64,000 nt of DNA. Origin: Diospyros lotus (lineage: Eukaryota > Streptophyta > Magnoliopsida > Ericales > Ebenaceae). Position 1 is the stretch's first letter. Each line of letters begins with the position of its first letter. The notes below the pieces were generated by a model. That model saw only the letters and a program-made list of their open reading frames with translations. It had not been told where the DNA came from and did not search any database. The stretch lies in assembly GCF_014633365.1 (NCBI RefSeq), contig NC_068344.1, forward strand, positions 19,297,669 through 19,361,668, read 5' to 3'. Position numbers and translations under genes: made by a program. Positions 49,301 to 61,205 of the stretch are shown piece after piece.

Positions 49301-52300
49301 TGGCCCAAACAGCTCCTGAACTTTATTTTTCTCCAAATTGGTCCCTGAACTTTTTCAAAATGTCCAGGACACCCTTTTCATAAGAATCAATGTTAATTAA
49401 ACTACATTAAGTTAAAATTATTCATAATATCTATTTAATTAAGTTGAATTAAGTCAAATTTAGCACAAAATAAAAAATAGAATCCAAAAATATATGCTAT
49501 GGTTCCTTGGAATCCACAGTCGATTGCTCTCCCTCCCCTACTCTCTTTCTGTAAGTTCGTTGCAACTCATGACGATTAGTTTGTTTTATTTTTTATTTTG
49601 TATTAAATTTGATCTAATTTACTTAATTAAATAAAAATTTGGGATACTATTTTCACCAAAATAAAAAGTTCAATTGGTGTTCGGGCTAAAGGCCAAAAGT
49701 TTAGGGGGTGTACAACCAATTTACTTAATATTGTTGGTAATCGGGGGGTGTCGTGCCTAATTTTGGAAAGTTAAGGACTAGTTGGGTGAATTTTAAAGTT
49801 CAGAGAGAGTGTGATCAATTTATCCAAGTTTTTATAACATATTTGGTTATGTTTCACTATATTGAGAATTTCCAGTTAAATGGCTTTGAATATTAAATAT
49901 TATATGAATAGTTTGAAAGTCATGAATTTAATCGATATATTAGGCCTACAAGGGTAGAGGATGTGAAGGAATTGATTTTGAGTTCAAATAATTCAAGCTT
50001 TTGAAAATTCAAGAACTCCCTATTTCTTATTGTTAAAATAAGATAAGGGATATTAATATAATTAACTTAAAATACTTGTATATATATATTCTCTTGTATT
50101 ATACATTTTGTGGCATACACATAGTATTTTATTCACATGGTATCAAAGCCACTAGATAAACCCTAACCCAACCCTAGATCCAGCCATCGTTGTCATTGCC
50201 GCCATTGCCATCGCTATCCAACGCCGACTTCTCAGATCTCGTGCATTGCGACTGGTTTCTCAAATCTCGCGTGGTTGTTTCCCTCTGTCATTGTAGTTGC
50301 TTTGTCGATCTGCCATCGTCATCGTTGCTCCTTCCGTCGTGGCAGATTTCAGATCTCACCTCCTTCCATCGCAGTCGGTTTCAGATCTTGCCTCCATCGT
50401 TGTCGTTTCGCCGATCTGCCATCATCGTCGGCCTTCGCCATCAGCCTTCCTCACGTGTCGCTGGCCACTGTTCCAATTTCCTTGTTGCGATCGATCCTTG
50501 CTAGCTTCTGCCATTGAAAAAGCTTCAAGCTTCTCACCCAAATCTTGCCCAGCTTTGGCCTAGATCCAACCCACCCAACTACAACCCACTTCAGATCTGG
50601 TCAGCCAGATTAACAGATCCAGATTTGGCTAAGATTAACAACAGGCTGTTCTTTCCGTATCATATCTTCATCTATAGCACACTTTTCATCCACAAGCCTC
50701 TCCACCACATCCACAACTGTAGCCATTCTCCATTTTTCGGGCACACCAATTATTACCATGGAGAAATTGAATGGACAAAATTATTCTACTTGGTCATCAA
50801 CGATCGAAATTTGGTTTCCTGGATATGGCCTTGAGGATCATTTATCAAAGACCATCTCAATTAGTCCCAAGGAAAATCAACCTCTTTGACGAAAGGTGGA
50901 TGCATAGTTACTAAGTTTGTTGTGGCAAACTATTGAAGCAGACTTTGATGCCTATATTTCGACCTCTTCGTGAGTGGTGCTTTATGGATTAGGGCTCATA
51001 AGCTATATACAAGTGACATCACTCGTATTTATAATGTGATTGGTGCTTTGTTCAATCTATGGCAAGCTGATTTAGATATGACCACCTATTTGGGTAAGTT
51101 CCAAGCTTTTATTACTGATTTTGACGAGTTGATGCCCTTTGATATTAGATATCAAGAAACAACAGTACCAGCGTGATCAAATGTTTATTGTTCTCAGTCT
51201 TCATGGGATTCGATTGAAGCTTGAATCAATTAAGACACAGATTCTCAGCAGTGCCTCTCTACCTCATTTGACAAAGGTATTTGCCAGGTTACTTAGAGCC
51301 TCTTCTATTAACTACTGATCGTGACATGTCTATACCTAAAGATCACTCTGCCCTTGCTACTACCTAGACTGATTCTCATCCTAGTCATGGAGGTCATTCA
51401 GGTGGACGTCGTGGTGGTGGCATCCTCGGCCCCAGTGCTCCTATTGTAATCGTCTTGGTCACACTCGAGAGACTTGCTATCACTTACATGGTCGCCCAAC
51501 TCAAGCAGCTAGTACTACTAACATTATTGTTGGAGCTTCAGAGGATCAAACATCTATCACACCTATTGATTCCTCACCAGTAACTATCTTCGACGGGGAG
51601 TATGCTCAACTCCTTTAGTTTCGGGTAACACAACAGGCCACTTCACCTGTCACATCCCTTGCTCACACCAGTAACCCTACTACTTTCTTTACTAAGTCCT
51701 CATCTTCTCTTAGCCCATAGATCTTCAACTCCGATGCAACCAATCACATGTCTAGTAATCGTTCTATTCTATCCCATATTCAAACTTTGAAATCTCTACC
51801 TCCTATTACATTGGATAATGGCTCTCGCACCTCAGTCGCAGGTATCAACACAACATCACCCCTTTCTACTTTACCATTGTTATCTATTTACATTCACCAC
51901 AGTGTCCCTTTACTTTAATTTCTGTCAGTTAACTCACTCGTAGTCTTAATTGCTTTATAACCCTTTTGTCTAATAGTATTCATGTTTAGGATAGAAGGAC
52001 CAGACAGATGATTAGCACGAGGCTTGAGTCTCAAGAACTCTACTATCTGTCTCACCTTGCTTCATCAGTGGCATGCACGATGACTGCTTCCCCACTACAG
52101 ATTTATTGTCGGCTAGGGCACCCAACTCTACCCAATCTCAATAAGATGGTTCCTAGTCTCTCTAGTCTTTCTTCCTTAGAGAGTGAGTCTTGTCAACTTG
52201 GGAAACGTAGTCGTAGTTATTTCCCGAGTAGAGTCAATAAATGTGTTAATTCTCCTTTTTCAATGGTCCATTCAAATGTATGGGGTCCTAGTCGTGCCAA

Positions 52301-55300
52301 TTCAAAACAAGGTTTTCGTTATTTTGTAACCTTTATTAATGATTTTCTCGAACTATATGGCTATATTTAATGAAAACTAGTTCAAAATTATTTTCTGTCT
52401 TCATTGCTTTTTGTGTTGAAATTAGAACTTAGTTTTAATATGACCATCCGTGTTCTCCATAGTGATAATGCCCTTGAATATTTGTTCTCACCATTTAAAT
52501 CATATATGGCATCCAATGGGATTCTTCACTAAACTTTGTGTCCTGGAACCCCACAATAAAATGGTGTGGTTGAACAAAAGAATCGTCATTTAATTGAGAC
52601 AGCTCGCATGCTTCTTCATATGCATGTTCCACTTCAATACTGGGATGAAGCTGTCTTAACTGCATGTTACTTAATTAACCTAATGCCTTCTTCTGTCCTC
52701 AATGACCAGATTCCTCGCTTTGTTCTTTTTTCTCGAGTTGACTTATATTCTCTTCCTCATTGTACCTTTGGAAGTACCTGCTTTGTTCACTATCTTACCC
52801 CAGGTCGTGATAAGCTATCTGCTCGTTCTGTCAAATGTGTTTTTCTTGGTTATTCACACCTTCAGAAGGGGTATCGTTCTCCTTAATTAGCTCGCTATTT
52901 TGTTTTAGCAGATGTTACATTCTTTGAGTCATCTCCTTATTTTCTCCTTTCGTCCAAGTTCTCTGAGTCCGTGTAGCTTACCTTTGCCTATTCCTTTTCT
53001 TAACCTTTCCTCTTCTCCTTCTCCATCGCCCTTTGCATCTCGCCTTGATCGCCCCGATCTTCAAGTCTATCAGCGGTGTCCTCAACCTGTGGCCCCACCA
53101 ACAGTGCCTGTTGTCTCTAGTCCAAGGGAGTTGTCCACTGACTCATCCTCTATGCCCATTGGTTCTTCCTCCTCTAATTTGTCTCCCTTGGTTTCTAATC
53201 TTGACTTACCTATTGCTCTCCGTAAAGGTACTCGTCAATGCACTACTCTCCATCCCATCTCACATTATGTTAGTTATAATTCTTTGTCCCCTAGATATTA
53301 TGCTTTTATTTCTTCTTTATCTTCTATTTCTCTTCCTAAATCTATTCTAGAAGCTCTTTCCCATCCCGAGTCGTGCACTGCTATGATTGAAGAAATGTTT
53401 GCCTTCCATTCCATTGGGACCTGGTGCCTCTTCCCAAAGGTAAGTCTATTGTTGGTTGTCGTTGGGTTTACATTGTTAAAGTTGGTCTTGATGGTTAAGG
53501 CTCACCTTGTAGCCAAAGGCTACACTTAGGTTTTTGGCACATTTTCTCCTGTTGCTAAGATCTCCTCTATTCGTCTTTTCTTATCCCTTGCTACTATGTT
53601 TCACTGGCCTCTTCATCAACTAGACATCAAGAATGCTTTCCTTCATAGCAATTTATAAGAAGAGGTGTATATAGAGCAACTTCCTGACTTTGTTGCTCAG
53701 GGAGAGTCTGGGCTAGTGTGTTGCGAGCCAAGATCTACTGTCCCCTTCCTTGTCCACCAAATGAAAATTAGCCACATCACTCATTTTCAAACAGTGAATT
53801 TTTTTAAAAAGTTATAAAATCAAACAAAAAAATTATAAATGACATATATATTAATTATATATGTATTATTATAAGCACATCACCATCACTGTTCATGCCG
53901 GAACATCACTGTCCGGCCGTCTTTTCCTAGAACCGACCCCACCCTAGGGTTCGCCGCCTTCAGGCCGAGTTGCCGCCGGAAAATCACAGCCACCGGAGCT
54001 CCCACGAGCCCCCATGCGCCGGCACGTGAAGGCGCGTCTGCCGACCGTTTTCTCTCGGCTTCTCCAGATCAGCTCGCCTCCCTGCCCTAGGCCTATTCCC
54101 GGTGTCAAATCCTCACTATGTCTAATCTCAATGATGCAATTTTTGTTGGTGCTACTCCCGTGACCGCACCTGTTGCCCCTGTTGCCTCTCAGTCATTTAC
54201 TATCTCCAATCTTGGAACAACCAATATCACCACTGTCAATTTGATAAGGTCTGCCAATTATCTCTCATGGGTAGCCTCTGTCAAAATGTAGTTCAAAGGG
54301 CAAGGCCAAGCCGATCATCTTACCACAGAGGCTGAAAATGTGCCGGAAGCCAATCGGGCTAGATGGGAACAACTTGATGCCCAGTTATGCAATCTCCTAT
54401 GGCAGTCCATTGATCCATCCATCATGCAGCTCTTTCAGCCATTTGAAACCTGTGTTGACGTGTGGAAGGAAGCTAAAGAATGTCATACGAATGACATCCA
54501 GCATTTGTATATTGTGGTCCTTAATATCAAGAATTTGAAGCAAGAGTTGTCCATGGAATCTTATTTGGGACAGGTTCGGGCTCTCATGCAAGAATTTAAT
54601 GCTCTTCTTCCCATTATTAAGACCAAGACCAAACAGGTTGCTCAAAGAGAGAATTTATGGTTATTGCTCTTTCTAGTCTAAAATCAGAATTTGACGCCAT
54701 CAGGCATCAAATCTCGACTAGCTCCACTAATCCTACCATGAAGGACTCTTTTAAAAGGTTGCTGAACATGACCGGTGCACATGGTATGTCCTCTTCTTCT
54801 CCTGTTGTTCTTCCAGCGGAATCTTCAGCCCTTGTGTCTTAGGCTTCTTACTCAGGAGGAAATAGAGGTCGTAATAATAATCGGACACGTCCACAGTGTA
54901 CCTTTTGTAAGAAACTGGTTCATCTTGAGGACAGGTGTTGGAAGAAACATGGTCGGCCCGCTGCTCCGCCTACATCATCTACCAGCTCTTGCATTCTAGA
55001 GTGATCCTAGTTCTGTCCAATCTGCACCGGGTTCACAATTGATACTTATGTCTACTGCTGAGTATGATGTCTTTTTGAAGTTTCAAGCCACCCAGCAGTC
55101 TCATCCTGGTAATCCCGTTGTTTGCATTGCTAAAAGCCCATCTCTTGGTCCTTGGATTATAGATTCTGGCACCATTGATCATATGTGTGGTAATGAACTT
55201 CTTTTCTCTTCACTTACTTATTCCGATACCTTGCCTACAGTTACCTTGGCTAATGGCACCAAAACTACAGTTAAAGGGATAGGCCAAACCACACCCACTT

Positions 55301-58300
55301 CATCTTTATCTTTAAATTCGATTTTATATGTCCCTAGCAGTCCTTTCAATTTGATTTCAGTTAGCAAGCTTACTAAAACCCTTAATTACTCAATCACTTT
55401 CACTCCTACCTTTGTTTGTGTACAGGACCAAGGTACGGGATAGACGATTGGCGTCGGGCGTGAGTCACAGAGTCATTATCATCTTGATATGCCAATGGCT
55501 TGCACGAGTGCTGCTACCTCAGATCTTCTCCACTCTTGTCTTGGTCATCCCAACCTCTCCAAATTGAAGAAATTAGTTCCTAGTTTGTCATCGTTGTCTA
55601 TTTTTGATTGAGAGTCATGTTAGCGTGGTAAACATGCACGTAGTTCTTTTTCTAGTCGTGTCAATAATAGGGCTGAGGCTCCATTTTCTCTTGTGCACTC
55701 TGATGTATGGAGGCTGTCAATTCTACTCTTGGTTTCTCATATTTTGTTACTTTCATTGATGACTTTTCTCGCTGCACTTGGTTGTTTCTCATGAAGAGTC
55801 GGTCTAAGTTGTTTTCTGCCTTTCAGACATTCACTGCTGAAATAAAGACACAGTTTGGAATTTCTATACGTGCTTTACGTAGTGATAATGCTCCTGAATA
55901 CTTTTCTTCTCAATTTACTACTTTTATGACTACTCGTGGCATTCTGCATCAATCTTCTTGTCCTTATACACCTCAACAAAATGGTATTGTCGAGTGTAAA
56001 AATCATCATCTCATTAAAACTGCATAAACACTACTTTTACATGCCAATCTTCCCACCAAATTCTGGGAAGATATTGTTCTTACTACGTGTTATCTGATCA
56101 ATCGCATGCCATCTTCAATGTTAAAGGACAACATTCCTCATGCTCTTTTGTTCCCCTCCCAGCCTCTTTATTCTATTCCCCTTCGTGTATTTGGATGTAT
56201 CTGTTTTGTACATTCCTTTTCACCGGGACAGGATAAACTTGCTGCCAAATCCCTCAAGTGTATTTTCCTCGGTTACTCCCGATTGCAGAAAGGCTATAAG
56301 TGTTATTCTCCTGAGTTGAACCACTATCTTATGTCTGCTGATGTCACATTCTTTGAACAACAGTTCTTCTTCTTGGTTGTTCAACCTGATTCACAACGTC
56401 TTGACCAAGTATTGCCTATTCCTTCTCTTCCGTTGCCCTTATTAGATCCGTCTATCTCCTCATCGGTGGACCCTTCACTTCCATCTTCCGATCCACACTC
56501 CCCGACTCCTCCACTTCTTACTTATCACCGTTGTCCTCATCCTGCTCCTGGCACCGGCATTCCTCTTAACTGCGACTCTCCTGACTCACTCTCTCCATCA
56601 GTGGTCACTCCTACCATAGATCCTCAGCCCGACAGCCTTCCTATTGCACTCTGCAAAGGTACAAGGTCTACTCTCAATCCACATCCTCTTTATAATTTTT
56701 TGTGTTATGACCGTTTGTCACCTGCTTATAGTGCTTTTCTTTTGAGCCTTTCTTCTATTTCTATTCTTAAAACCACAGGTGAAGCCATGTCCCATCCTGT
56801 TTGGCGCCAGACTATGTTAGATGAGATGGGTGCTTTGCATTCTACTGGCACTTGGGATTTGGTGCCTTTGCCACCAGGAAAGACTCCAGTTGGTTGCCGG
56901 TGGGTGTTCACCCCTAAAGTGGGCCCCGACGGACAAGTGGAACGTCTTAAAGCCCGCTTGCTTGCCAAAGGCTTTACACAGATCTATGGGCTGGATTACA
57001 GTGATACCTTCTCTCCAGTTGCTAAGATGGCCTCTGTTTGCCTATTTCTTTCTATGGCTATCACGCGTTATTGGCCGCTCTATCAATTGGACATTAAGAA
57101 TGCCTCTCTTCACGGTGATTTGTAAGAGGAGGTTTATATGGAGCAACCACCTGGTTTTGTTGCTCAGGGGGAGTCCAATGTAGTCTGCAAACTCAAGAAA
57201 TCTCTCTATGGCCTGAAACAATCTCCATAAGCATGGTTCGGCAGGTTCAACACTGTGGTTCAAGCCTTTGGTCTCACTCAAAGTGAAGCTGATCATTCAG
57301 TTTTCTATCGATATTCTTCTTCTTTATGTATCTACCTCGTTGTTTATGTAGATAACATTGTTATCACAGGGAACGATCAGGTTGGTATACAAAATCTGAA
57401 AGAACATCTCCATCAACACTTTCAGACTAAAGACCTAGGCAAACTCCGATATTTCTTGGGTATTGAAGTTGCTCAATCAAGAGATGGGATCTCAATCTCT
57501 CAAAGGAAGTATGTATTTGATATCTTAGAAGAAACTGGTATGATGAACTGTAAACCAATTGACACCCCAATAGACCCAACTGTCAAACTCTTGCCAGGAC
57601 AGGGGGAGTCTTACTCAGATCCTGGAAGGTATAGAAGATTGGTAGGCAAACTGAATTATCTCATAGTCACTCGTCCCAACAGTGCTTTTGTTGTGAGTGT
57701 GGTGAGTCAGTTTCTCAATTCTCCATGTGATTCTCACTGGAATGCTGTTACCCGGATTCTGAGATATATCAAACGAGCACCGGGTAAAGGGCTACTCTAT
57801 GAGGATAAGGGGGCACACAGATATTTGTTGTTATGCAGATGCAGATTGGGCCGACTCTTTTTCTGATTGTCGGTCGACCTCTGAATATTGTGTTCTTGTG
57901 GGAGGAAATCTGATTTCTTGGAAAAATAAGAAACAAAATGTAGTAGCTAGATCCAGTGCAGAGGCAAAGTATCGGGCTATGGCTAATGCAACTTGTGAGC
58001 TCATCCGGCTTAAGCAACTCTTGGAGGAACTCAAGTTTTGTGAAATGTCCCCTATGAAGCTTGTTTGTGATAATCAGGCTGCCTTGCACATTGCTTCCGA
58101 TCCAGTGTTCCATGAGCGGACTAAGCATATTGAAATCGACTTGTCACTTTATTAGAGAAAAGCTAGTTGAAAGTGTTATTGTTACAGAATTTGTTAACTC
58201 CAATAATCAACTTGCCGATGTCTTCACCAAATCTCTAAATGGTCCTCAAATAGAATATATCTGTAACAAACTTGATGCATATGATATCTATGCTCCAGCT

Positions 58301-61204
58301 TGAGGGGGAGTATTAGAATTATTAGTAAAATTAGATATATTACATATTGTTGTATTTGTTTTTATTTATTTATTTATTTGTTATAACTATGTGTAATTAG
58401 GCTAAGCCCATAGACTAAACCCGTAGGTTATTAGGCTCGTTGTGCCTATTATAAATAACACACTAAGAGACTAATCCCTTAGATTTTTCTCTTATAATTG
58501 TTTTCTCATAGAAAGTATGCCTTGGATATGCTAGAAGAGATAGGGTTGCTTGATGTAGGCCAATAGATACCCCTATGGACTCGAATATCAGATTGTTACT
58601 ACAGGGACAAGGGAAGCGTCTTTCTAACCCTAGGCGCTACCGTCGACTAGTTGGAAAGCTTAATTACCTCACAGTCATACGTTCAGGTATTTTATTTGCT
58701 TTGAGTGTGGTAAGTCAGTTTTTGGATTCACTCTATGACAGTCACTGGGATGCAGCGATTTATATTCTTTCATATATTAAGACTACCCTCGATCGGGGTG
58801 TAATGTATCAGAATCATGCACACAGTTAGATTATGGGATATACGGATGCTAATTGGGCAGGATCGCCTAGTGATAAGCGATCCACATCTGGATAGTGTGT
58901 ATTTGCTAGTGGAAACCTAGTCTTTTGGAATAATAAGAAACAAACTATTGTTGTTAGGTCCAGTGCAAAAACTAAATATAAGGCAATGGTCGAAACAACA
59001 TGTGAGCTAATGTGGCTGAAACAATTAATTAAGGAGTTAGGAATTACTCAAGTCAAGTCTATGCTATTGATTTGTACAATTAGGCTTCAATGCAAATTTC
59101 TTCTAATCTTGTTTTTTCATAAGAGAACCAAACACATTGAAATTGATTGCCACTTTGTTAGAGAAAATGTGCTCTCTAAGGATGTAGTTACAATGTATGT
59201 GGGTTCCAATGATCAGTTGGCTGATTTACTCACCAAATCACTTGGAGGTTCTTGTGTGAATTACATTTGTACCAAGTTAGACATGCTCAATATATATGCT
59301 CCAACTTGAGGAGAGTGTTAAATAAAATAAAGAAGGGGTATTAGTGTAATTAACTTAAAATACTTATATATATATTCTCTTATATTATACATTTTGTGAC
59401 ATACACATTATTTTATTCACACCTATCATTATCATCAAAAAGATAGGAGATCATTACCCAAGTTTTCCTTAACATGACTCATAATTGACCCGATACATGA
59501 ATGCTTCATTTAGGACCTAAACAACACCATTGTTTCTATTTTTTATTTTCATATTCATTTTTTATTTTTATTCCTTAACACAAAATTTTAAAAAAAGTTT
59601 GATAAGTATTTATTTCAAAGTGATGATATAGAAAAACAAAAACTATAACAAAAATGAATACCATAAAAAAGTATTTTCACTTGTTTTAAAAACAATATTG
59701 CAATATTTTAAAAATCCCATACTATCAATATTATTATTATAAACTAGGATTGTAGTAGTGTTACAATCATATTATTATATGATACAATATCATGTATAGT
59801 AATATTACTAACAATAACATATCTTTTGCAAGACCTTATAATACATATCATATTTAAGTGTATCACACAAAGTCTTTCTTTGTTTTTTCACATCATTTTG
59901 CTAGACACTTCTTCCACTCCTTCCGCTATCCTTATACATATGTGTTGATCTTATTCTCTCATATAATAAAACCATCTTAATCATGTCACAAATATCTTAT
60001 CTTTCGAAAGAGTCACTCTAAACTTACTACAAATAACTTTATTTTTAATTATATCCTTTCTTGTATGGTCGGGCATCCATCATAACATTACAATCCATTC
60101 CACTCATATTTTTCACATGATAATGTTGTACTACTTGCCCAACATCCCGTGCCTTACAACAAATCTAGTTTTATAGCCTTTCTATAAAATTTTCCTTTTA
60201 ACATTAATAGCATTTTATCATCATAAAAAGGTCGGGCACACTTTCCATCCTAATCATCCTACCTTAATTACATGGATAACATCCTCATTAATCTCTTTAT
60301 CTTATTGGATGATTGATAAAAGATATCTAAAATGATATTTTCTTAAGAAGACTTGATTTTCAAGTCTCAGAGACAACATCAACCACACTTATATTTTTAC
60401 TAAATTTACATTCCATGCATTAGGTTCCTCCATATCTCAAGCATAGTGTTTGAGATAATATAATGTTATTAAATATTAAAATATAATAAATATATTCATA
60501 ATACTATAAGCACACAACATTCATGAAATTTCAAATATTATAAAATTAATTGTAACACTATATTGCATTATTAATATTCATATTATTTTTTGTATTGATA
60601 ATAACTATCAATATTAATGTTATAATTCACTGTCTTATTGCCAACTTTGAAATCCAAATGCATATTTCACTAATGAGGCGGGTAATAATATATGCCCATC
60701 CCATCCCCATTTCTCATTCCATTTAACATTCCATTCTTTAAATCACATGAAAAGTGCTGAATGTAAAGGCACAATAGAATGTATAAAATGAGAACAATGG
60801 GAAAAGAATGCTTACTGAACCACGCCACTCAGCGAGATGAACAGTTCCAAAAGAACCTGAAATGAATTTCATCAATAACTTCCAAGTGTGCAACCTCAAT
60901 TTTTTTTTTTTTTAGCTAAGCTACAATATTTTTGAGCTTCTACAAAGACTTGCAACTTTGACATTTTTAAATCTGTAAAAGCTACCTGATCCAATTTTCT
61001 TCTTCAAAATAAGTTCACTCCAGGAAATTTCCAAATCCTCCTCACTGAAAGAAAATTCACAACTTGATTTACTGTTCACTAAATGATTTGATTCTATGAA
61101 CCATAATTTAGTATCCATGTCAAACCTTAAATCAGAGAAGGCTAAAATTGGTTGAGCGTCTTCCCCATGCCCATCTGGTAGGACCCGCCTTGGAAGAAAA
61201 GGTC
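40325..61204 (-). CDS. CTR1/EDR1-type Raf-like MAPKKK, kinase domain and C-terminus (5' end outside window)
   Basis: Ten exons with GT-AG borders join in frame to 338 codons plus stop: 61204..60986, 60856..60816, 46962..46894, 46776..46676, 46568..46484, 45442..45344, 41569..41501, 41383..41252, 40691..40597, 40433..40325 (TAA). They encode an acidic pre-kinase stretch ([14 protein letters not shown]), the glycine loop GSGSFGTVH, the catalytic Lys in VAVKIL, the gatekeeper region [32 protein letters not shown] and subdomains IX-XI up to RRPSFSTIM, ending NIT. All catalytic residues are present. The [12 protein letters not shown] and [22 protein letters not shown] blocks are those of plant group B3 Raf-like kinases. 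CTR1 is the ER-associated negative regulator of ethylene signalling and EDR1 acts in defence; which one this matches is not settled. Introns of 3.9 and 13.85 kb hold transposons. The N-terminal regulatory part lies beyond a Copia element. Confidence 0.9.
42540..44480 (-). mobile_element. LINE remnant, split by a hAT-type insertion
   Basis: Minus-strand reading of 44420..43816 and 42686..42540 follows the 3' part of a plant LINE reverse transcriptase: [17 protein letters not shown] at about 44375..44425 (the catalytic FADD box reads FAHD), then KWFGHVKK at about 43870, and the C-terminal RIHVANP near 42585. Many stops and shifts make it dead. It lies inside the kinase intron between 41569 and 45344. 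The 42695..43807 element interrupts it and duplicates 8 bp of it. Confidence 0.7.
42695..43807. mobile_element. hAT-type non-autonomous element with purine-rich core
   Basis: 1,113 bp. The ends CATAGTTCTGAAAGGCGC and (reverse complement of the right end) CATAGTTATCAAAGGCGC form terminal inverted repeats. ATTCCATT flanks both sides (42687..42694 and 43808..43815), a perfect 8-bp target duplication as made by hAT transposases. Subterminal regions are packed with GGCGCGAGGCG/CGCCTAGGCGC words. The core 43136..43620 is a G+A-rich imperfect repeat (units like GAGAGGAAGAGGAAGATCGGGC). Open frames in all phases over the core arise from this composition and are not considered genes. Confidence 0.85.
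44490..45343 (-). other. Kinase intron sequence
   Basis: Rest of the intron between the DFG exon and the HRDLK exon. No feature recognised. Confidence 0.5.
46963..48700 (-). other. Kinase intron sequence (3' part of the 13.85-kb intron)
   Basis: No coding signal and no recognised repeat apart from an imperfect duplication of TTATTTATAAGG/GTAGATGACAAATGTTTGTGTATGTG-like segments around 47690..47880. Confidence 0.45.
48710..49825. mobile_element. MULE- or foldback-like element with 9-bp target duplication
   Basis: 1,116 bp flanked by AAGTTTTTA on both sides (48701..48709 and 49826..49834). Ends are GGGTAAATTAAC and (reverse complement) GGATAAATTGATC. Inside, the words GTAAATTAACC, CCTTGAACTTTGG and ACCTTTGGCCT recur at 48712, 49147 and 49293, and reversed at about 49690..49728 and 49790..49825, so the arms are nested inverted repeats. 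No transposase. A 9-bp duplication is typical of Mutator-like elements. Confidence 0.7.
50031..50137 (+). repeat. 5' LTR of Copia A
   Basis: 107 bp, matches 59316..59421. It is followed immediately by the primer-binding site. Confidence 0.85.
50138..50150 (+). promoter_or_regulatory. Primer-binding site of Copia A
   Basis: TGGTATCAAAGCC abuts the LTR. It is close to the tRNA-iMet complement with one change. Confidence 0.8.
50758..53724 (+). pseudogene. Copia A gag-protease-integrase-RT (first part)
   Basis: Gag starts [12 protein letters not shown] at 50758 and is frameshifted several times. A CCHC knuckle [14 protein letters not shown] lies at about 51433..51474. The protease has decayed to NSDATNHM at about 51730 (usual DSGATDHM). 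Integrase pieces follow at 52080..52370 and 52440..52890 (SDNALEY-type catalytic segment; [18 protein letters not shown]). RT begins near 53380 and includes [26 protein letters not shown] and [21 protein letters not shown], where it breaks off. Many stops; not functional. Confidence 0.82.
54118..58303 (+). pseudogene. Copia B gag-pol polyprotein, degenerate
   Basis: ATG at 54118 opens gag ([11 protein letters not shown]...). A TAG lies at 54289 and a frameshift near 54650. CCHC knuckle [14 protein letters not shown] at about 54899..54940. Protease [13 protein letters not shown] at about 55155. Integrase zinc finger and catalytic core at about 55530..56030 ([26 protein letters not shown]). RT from about 56800 ([37 protein letters not shown]). 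The catalytic YVDD box reads YVDN at about 57347. RNase H ([27 protein letters not shown]) runs to 58303. Several stops and shifts leave it inactive. Confidence 0.85.
58300..58310 (+). promoter_or_regulatory. Polypurine tract of Copia B
   Basis: TTGAGGGGGAG directly before the 3' LTR. Confidence 0.8.
58311..58508 (+). repeat. 3' LTR of Copia B
   Basis: About 198 bp from TATTAGAATT (TG end changed to TA) to TTTTCTCA. Beyond it element A coding sequence resumes ([10 protein letters not shown]). The exact edge is uncertain by a few bases. Confidence 0.65.
58509..59309 (+). pseudogene. Copia A RT/RNase H (second part)
   Basis: Continues the RT of element A after element [33 protein letters not shown], then RNase H ([21 protein letters not shown] at about 58840, [12 protein letters not shown] at about 58960, [12 protein letters not shown] at about 59130), ending APT-stop at 59309. 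A polypurine tract (59306..59315) and the 3' LTR follow at once. Several stops. Confidence 0.82.
59306..59315 (+). promoter_or_regulatory. Polypurine tract of Copia A
   Basis: TTGAGGAGAG immediately before the 3' LTR. Confidence 0.7.
59316..59421 (+). repeat. 3' LTR of Copia A
   Basis: 106 bp, partner of 50031..50137, ends TTCACA. Confidence 0.85.
59870..60470 (-). mobile_element. Second LINE remnant
   Basis: Reads like the 43816..44480 fragment on the same strand. Shared words include GATAACATCCTCATTAAT, GAGTCACTCTAAAC/GACC and CAACTTTATTTCTAAT-like runs in the same order. Heavily decayed, no open frame. Confidence 0.55.
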
Positions 61205-61205
61205 C

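Larger units (their letters stand above)
53725..58508 (+). mobile_element. Copia element B nested in A, 5' LTR missing
   Basis: A second Copia with gag, protease, integrase, RT, RNase H, polypurine tract (58300..58310) and 3' LTR (58311..58508). Its 5' LTR and primer site are not seen; 53725..54117 is instead AT-rich sequence and then a GC-rich leader. About 350 bp of element A's RT are also missing at this junction, so a deletion probably removed both after insertion (inferred). Confidence 0.75.
50031..59421 (+). mobile_element. Copia element A with very short LTRs (host of nested element B)
   Basis: Short LTRs at 50031..50137 and 59316..59421 (about 106 bp, clearly homologous, TGTTAAA...TTCACA) flank a primer site, gag, protease, integrase, RT and RNase H in Copia order. 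The 5-bp flanks are CTTAT and CCTAT (four of five match). The RT is interrupted at about 53722 by element B and resumes at about 58509. It lies in the 13.85-kb kinase intron, on the strand opposite to the gene. Confidence 0.85.
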
